Shown here: positions 57,543-64,000 of the stretch, piece after piece
Position numbering within the stretch: the stretch's first letter is position 1
Layout of the letters: each line of letters starts with the position of its first letter
DNA from: Cavia porcellus
Lineage: Eukaryota > Chordata > Mammalia > Rodentia > Caviidae
Reading direction: 5' to 3'
Length of the DNA: 64,000 nt
NCBI RefSeq assembly: GCF_034190915.1
Contig: NW_026947486.1
Span: 82,068,044 to 82,132,043, forward strand
The notes under the pieces: generated by a model
What the model saw: only the letters and a program-made list of their open reading frames with translations
Told to the model about the DNA's origin: nothing
The model's database searches: none
Program-made: the position numbers and the translations under genes

Positions 57543-57722
57543 AACCAAGTGTGGTGGCAACCCATAGTCCCAGCATTCTGGGAGGCTGAATCAGGAAGAC
57601 TGAAAGTTCAAGCCCACCCTGGGGGAGTGAGATCCTACCTCAAAATAAAATATAAAATAAAAAATGGCTGGAGATATAGCTCAGTACAAAGGCCCTGGTT
57701 TTTACTTCCAGGACTACAAAAA
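57543..57722 (+). repeat. B1-ID dimer SINE
   Basis: ACCAAGTGTGGTGGCAACCC, then ATGGCTGGAGATATAGCTCA and TTACTTCCAGGACTAC. Confidence 0.8.
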
Positions 57723-57737
57723 AATTCACTGTTTCTT

Positions 57738-57813
57738 TTTTCTTTGGGGGGTGAATCCTGGGCCTTGTTCGTGCTAGATAAACACTGTAACACTGAGTTA
57801 TATTCCTAACCAC
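57738..57813 (-). repeat. Old ID-type SINE
   Basis: GGTGAATCCTGGGCCTTGTT, then TAACACTGAGTTATATTCCT. Confidence 0.7.
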
Positions 57814-57967
57814 CTCCCACAATTTCTTTACTTGAATCAGTGATTCCTCTTCTCAGTTCCTATATCTTTCAGTTACAGAAACTGGCACCTCCATAAAGTT
57901 TACCACAATAAACACCAAGAGTTGTGTCTATCCTTAGTAATGCAGCCACATGCTTATCAAGATTTTA

Positions 57968-58147
<180 letters not shown>

Positions 58148-58718
58148 CTAAAAATGTTAATGCCTCTCCTCAGGATAATAATCAAACAGCTCATTTTATG
58201 TTAGTTTTAATATTTTTACCCTATGTAAAAATTTAATATTGCTCAAAGTTACTCGTTTTATTCCCAGAAGAAAAATAGTATGCATTTCAGAATTTGATTT
58301 ACATCATGAAGTGAATGTCTCCATGGTCTTGCTGTGGCTAGCTTTTTCCAAGATTTTCTGCTTGTATTAGGATGGCAAAGAAGCTATTTATGCTTCTTAT
58401 AGGGATAGCATGGTTGTTAATATTTAGAAAAGTACATAAAGTTTTTCCCATGACCACCCATTGAATTTTAACCAGCCTAAACATTAAGATCACATCTGCC
58501 TCTAATACTATTTTAAAATTATGTCCTGAACACACAATCCATAATCAAATCCTTGAATATATCTTACTAGCTAGGGAAAACAGTAACTTGAAGTATGCTT
58601 TATGAAAACAATCATTAAAGTCTAAACTAATGCTTGAAAATAGTTACTAACATGCCTCAAATGCTGTAAGTGATTTAACAACATTTTAAGACTATTAGGC
58701 TGAACATGTAATACTTAC

Positions 58719-58801
58719 TGGGTAGTCTGATCTAAATAAGTAATAAGTCTGTCTGCTTCTTCTTCTAGACGTTTGTTAACATGATGAAGATATTCAGGAA
58801 C
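58719..58801 (-). CDS. CUL4B: CUL4B exon (fragment residues 168-195)
   Basis: Reads VPEYLHHVNKRLEEEADRLI then TYLDQTT, ending with the first two bases (CA) of Gln. The acceptor is TTGTAG|GTT and the donor CA|GTAAGT. It is in the cullin repeat helices. Confidence 0.95.
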
Positions 58802-59075
58802 CTACAAAGATAGTATTTTATATTATTGTTTTCCTCCCCATAAATCATTCAGAAAATGTCAAGTCCAAAAGATCCTGGGAGCAGCCCTGTCAAATGTGAC
58901 AGGGTTGAATCATATGTAAAATTACAGGTAGAGTTTATGATCCAGAATTCTGGCCTTTAAGAAGAAAGAAAAGGAGCACCTAAGTGAGAAAAGAGCATCA
59001 TAAGCTTGGGAAGATAAATGCAAAGGGAAGTTTATGTTCTACAAAGTAAGGTTTATTGTAAGAGACAGTAGATTA

Positions 59076-59216
<141 letters not shown>

Positions 59217-59252
59217 TTATTATTTTTAGCTCATTTATGTAATAAATACTTA

Positions 59253-59528
<276 letters not shown>

Positions 59529-59706
59529 TTAACTGACAATACCACTTCTGCAGACCCTTAAATTTTTACCTCAAGTTAGAGTTCCAATTGTAAAAGGATA
59601 AAACCCACACATTTTAAAATACACATTATTAAAGCATACCAGAAACTCACTCTGCCTTTAATGAGAATTGAGACTGAATGCTTGTCTTCCTCCATAACTA
59701 AGTTCT

Positions 59707-59783
59707 TGTTTTGTTTTGGTATTTGGTATTAGGGATCAAACTTGCAACTTTGCGCTTACGAGGCAGGCGCTTATCCCTGGCCT
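59707..59783 (-). repeat. ID SINE, internally truncated, with 9-base duplication
   Basis: TTTGGTATTAGGGATCAAAC to GGCAGGCGCTTATCCCTGGC; the A box is deleted. Flanked by CTAAGTTCT at 59698-59706 and 59784-59792. Confidence 0.87.
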
Positions 59784-60052
59784 CTAAGTTCTACTGTATT
59801 ATTTCCTATTCCTTCCTTGATAAAATCAAGAAATAAAATTAGTTCTAGTGCATTAAACAATTTTCACTGTACTGGTATTAAAAGCTTATTTGGTCTTACA
59901 TTAACTGGCTCCAGTACTCCAAAACCAGTGAACTCTGATCATTGCTATAGATACATGATAGACACACAGTGGAATGAGTTGTTCACTATACTGTCCTATT
60001 TTTGTATATGCACAAATTTTTTCCATAATATTGTTAAAAGAAAATAAGGAAA

Positions 60053-60200
60053 CTTTTTTTGGAGATAGATCTCAATGTATAGAGTTCAGGTTGGCCTTAA
60101 ATTTACTATGTAGCCCAGGCTGGCCTCAAACTCATGGCCATCCTTTTGCCTCAGCCTCTCGAGTGCTGGGGTAAGAAATGTAGACTACAATGCCCAGCAA
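60053..60200 (-). repeat. B1 SINE
   Basis: TTTTTTTGGAGATAGATCTC to GACTACAATGCCCAGC, both blocks. Confidence 0.88.
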
Positions 60201-60494
60201 AAATGAATAAACTCTCTATCAGCAAAATGATTTATTTAGAGATACTCTAGAGGAAAATTTTAATCCTCTTGCCTAACAAAAAACCTTCTTAATATGCTCA
60301 GGGCATATAAGCTATCTTTAATATCACCACAGGCAAAATATAACTGAGTCGGTAAGCTTTCTGTAAAAGGTTAGAAGCCAAATGTAAATTTTCAGAATAT
60401 TCACAGAACTACTTGCTCTTTCAGTAGCTTAAGTAACACTACGATTTGTAATATAACTTTGTAATATTCAAAATTATTTTTCTCACATGCTTAC

Positions 60495-60568
60495 CAAATG
60501 GACGGTAGCATTGAATTCTGAAGAACGTAAGTTCTATCCAGAAACAAAAAAATGCTTCTGATCATGAT
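60495..60568 (-). CDS. CUL4B: CUL4B exon (fragment residues 59-83)
   Basis: Codes for IMIRSIFLFLDRTYVLQNSM and LPSI, ending with two bases of a Trp codon. The acceptor is GACAG|ATC and the donor TG|GTAAGC. The conserved FLFLDRTYV helix belongs to the N-terminal cullin repeats. At 74 bases it is among the shortest exons of the gene. Confidence 0.95.
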
Positions 60569-61002
60569 CTGTCAATGAAAACAAGAAAGCAAATGATTTT
60601 TATTCTTTTATACTTTTACACTTATTTTTGATAAAATAACGAAACTGAAGGGTTTTTAATACTAGACCAACATGTAGATAGGATGCAACATGTAGATAAA
60701 CACATATACCTGAGAATATACCCATACTATTTTCATTAAGCTATTTTACTGTCTTAATCTTGTGGGTTCTAGAAAAGAGACACTTAAAAAATGGCCATCT
60801 GACTTCTTTTGATACTTGAAAAATAACTAAAAATAAAAACAAGGAATCAAAGGAAGTCTCATGTAATTCTACCCTAGCAACAGTACTTGGGAATGAAGCT
60901 ACCTTAAAACTGTACCTGTAGCACAGGAGTGAGGGACTTCCTCCAGCCACTGCAGGAGGTAAAGCATTTTAACACTTTAATTTGCAAAATATAAAGAATA
61001 AA

Positions 61003-61108
61003 CTAAATGTGTAATACCAGCACTTGGGAGGTTGAGGCAGAAGAATTGCTATGACTTCAAGGCCAGCCTGAGCTACTCAGCAAGACCTTACCTCAAAAAG
61101 ACAAAACA
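61003..61108 (+). repeat. B1 SINE, head and one block missing
   Basis: GTGTAATACCAGCACTTGGG to AAGACCTTACCTCAAAAAGA. Confidence 0.82.
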
Positions 61109-61123
61109 AAAAGAATAAACTAG

Positions 61124-61250
61124 GTCGGGCATGGTGACACACGCCTGTAATTCCAGCACCTGTGAGGCTTAGGCAGGGGATCCCCAAGGAGTTCAAGGCC
61201 AGCCTATAATTGCATAGTGAGACCCTGCCTCAAAAAACAAACAAAAGTAG
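61124..61250 (+). repeat. B1 SINE, one block
   Basis: GTCGGGCATGGTGACACACG to GAGACCCTGCCTCAAAAAAC. Confidence 0.88.
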
Positions 61251-61323
61251 AGAATAAACTAATACTAGGCTAGGGAGAAGGAAAAAGGTTGTGATCTGAA
61301 TAAACTAAAATATCATCAGGTAA

Positions 61324-61411
61324 GGGCTGGGGATTTAGCTCAGCAGCATAAGTGCCTGCCTGGCAAGTGCAGGTCCTGAGTCAATCCTCAGTACCAAAAG
61401 TAAGTAAGTAA
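61324..61411 (+). repeat. ID SINE with 14-base target duplication
   Basis: GGGCTGGGGATTTAGCTCAG to CAATCCTCAGTACC and (GTAA)n tail. Flanked by ATATCATCAGGTAA at 61310-61323 and 61412-61425. Confidence 0.95.
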
Positions 61412-61454
61412 ATATCATCAGGTAATCATACAGTGAATGGAGAGCATGAAGACT

Positions 61455-61535
61455 TACTGGAGATGTAGATCAGAAATAAAGTACTTACCCAGCATGAATG
61501 AGGTTCTGGGTTCAATTCCCAACACCCCCCAAAGA
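61455..61535 (+). repeat. Old ID-type SINE
   Basis: TGGAGATGTAGATCAGAAAT, then TCTGGGTTCAATTCCCAACA. Confidence 0.68.
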
Positions 61536-61751
61536 CTGAGAGACAAAATACAACTTTTTAATGTAATAAATAATATTCTGGCTAGGTGTGACAAAAATAA
61601 AAAAATGACTCTAAGATGCAAGTCATTTTGAAGTATTGGCTTACCTTTAGTTTGCAGTTTTAAAATTTAAAAACTTAATTAGTTTCCAGTTCAGAAAAAG
61701 AACAGTTATAAAGGCAGTCTCTCTATCGAAAAGCTTTTAAAAATAACATTC

Positions 61752-61945
61752 CTGCCAGAAGTAGTTATACACACCAGGAAACCCAAACTATTCACAAGGC
61801 TGAGGCAGGAAGATCACAAGTTGGAAGCCTTCCTGGGAAATTTTCAGATCTCATCTCAAAATAAATTTTAAAAAAGGGCTGCGGGTGGAGAGTGTAGCTA
61901 AGTGCTCCCTGGATTCAAACCTCAGTACCAAAAAAACAACCAAAC
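61752..61945 (+). repeat. B1-ID dimer SINE
   Basis: CTGCCAGAAGTAGTTATACA, then GGGCTGCGGGTGGAGAGTGT and TTCAAACCTCAGTACC, A-rich tail. Confidence 0.72.
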
Positions 61946-62038
61946 CAAACCAAACCAAAAAAACAAACATTCCTGTACTTGAAAAGAATTTTTTTTAAAA
62001 GATTGCTTGGTTGAAATGTGATACTTTTGCCACCTTAC

Positions 62039-62108
62039 CATTTGCCTACAATGGTTTTGCCAGCATCTATCAATCTTCTTTAGAAAAAGAACACTATCCA
62101 ATGAATCC
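62039..62108 (-). CDS. CUL4B: CUL4B exon (fragment residues 35-58)
   Basis: The first G completes the split Glu codon from the U12 intron, then [20 protein letters not shown] and RQM follow. It lies in the N-terminal cullin-repeat helices. The donor is ATG|GTAAGG. The open frame running on past the donor toward 61922 is intronic and not coding. Confidence 0.94.

Positions 62109-64000
<1,892 letters not shown>

Overview
This is mammalian nuclear DNA. It has split exons with standard splice sites, long intergenic stretches, LINE-1, LTR, hAT and Tigger-type remnants, MIR, and very many SINEs. The SINEs point to a rodent: 7SL-derived B1 copies carry the internal ~29-base duplication, tRNA-Ala-derived ID copies are abundant, and fused B1-ID dimers also occur. 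The ID sequence is not the mouse/rat or squirrel type as I know them. A castorimorph such as beaver is possible, but that is inference only.

The only cellular gene I can support is the 3' two thirds of CUL4B (cullin-4B) on the minus strand. Eighteen coding exons lie between 42459 and 62703. They join in frame without a break into 671 codons plus a TAG stop. The NEDD8-acceptor lysine is at fragment residue 617, which fits K859 of the 913-residue human protein if the missing N-terminal part is 242 residues. The upstream exons and promoter lie beyond 64000. The likely 3' UTR runs from the stop to the first minus-strand AATAAA, near 40397. In human, CUL4B is at Xq24 with LAMP2 downstream, so 1-40 kb is probably the LAMP2-CUL4B intergenic interval (inference).

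Layout: 1-2.6 kb holds MIR and B1/ID copies. 2.6-8.6 kb is a near-full-length, broken plus-strand L1 whose 5' leader is a 61-base tandem array. 8.6-13.4 kb is a mosaic of antisense L1 pieces, including an ORF1 start and a leader made of diverged ~88-base units. 14.1-23.6 kb is an old antisense L1 ORF2 split by LTRs and by a ~4.2 kb insertion. Inside that insertion sits a HAL1-like (half-L1) element, 17446-20538: 5' UTR, ORF1 and an L1-type 3' end but no ORF2, bounded by perfect 16-base target-site duplications. 23.8-33 kb is mostly old repeats plus a 265-base GAGAGACA microsatellite. 33.6-38.9 kb is an old plus-strand L1 carrying an MITE, a MaLR-type LTR and IDs. 40.4-42.5 kb is almost free of SINEs and L1 and corresponds to the CUL4B 3' UTR. 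42.5-62.7 kb is CUL4B with SINE-filled introns.

The most noteworthy observations are: (1) a minor-spliceosome intron in CUL4B with AT-AT ends; (2) the HAL1-like element with intact target-site duplications; (3) an 80-base hAT-type MITE in a CUL4B intron with a perfect 8-base duplication; (4) short-period tandem leaders in two L1 copies; (5) ID copies that keep a tRNA-Ala(TGC) anticodon arm.
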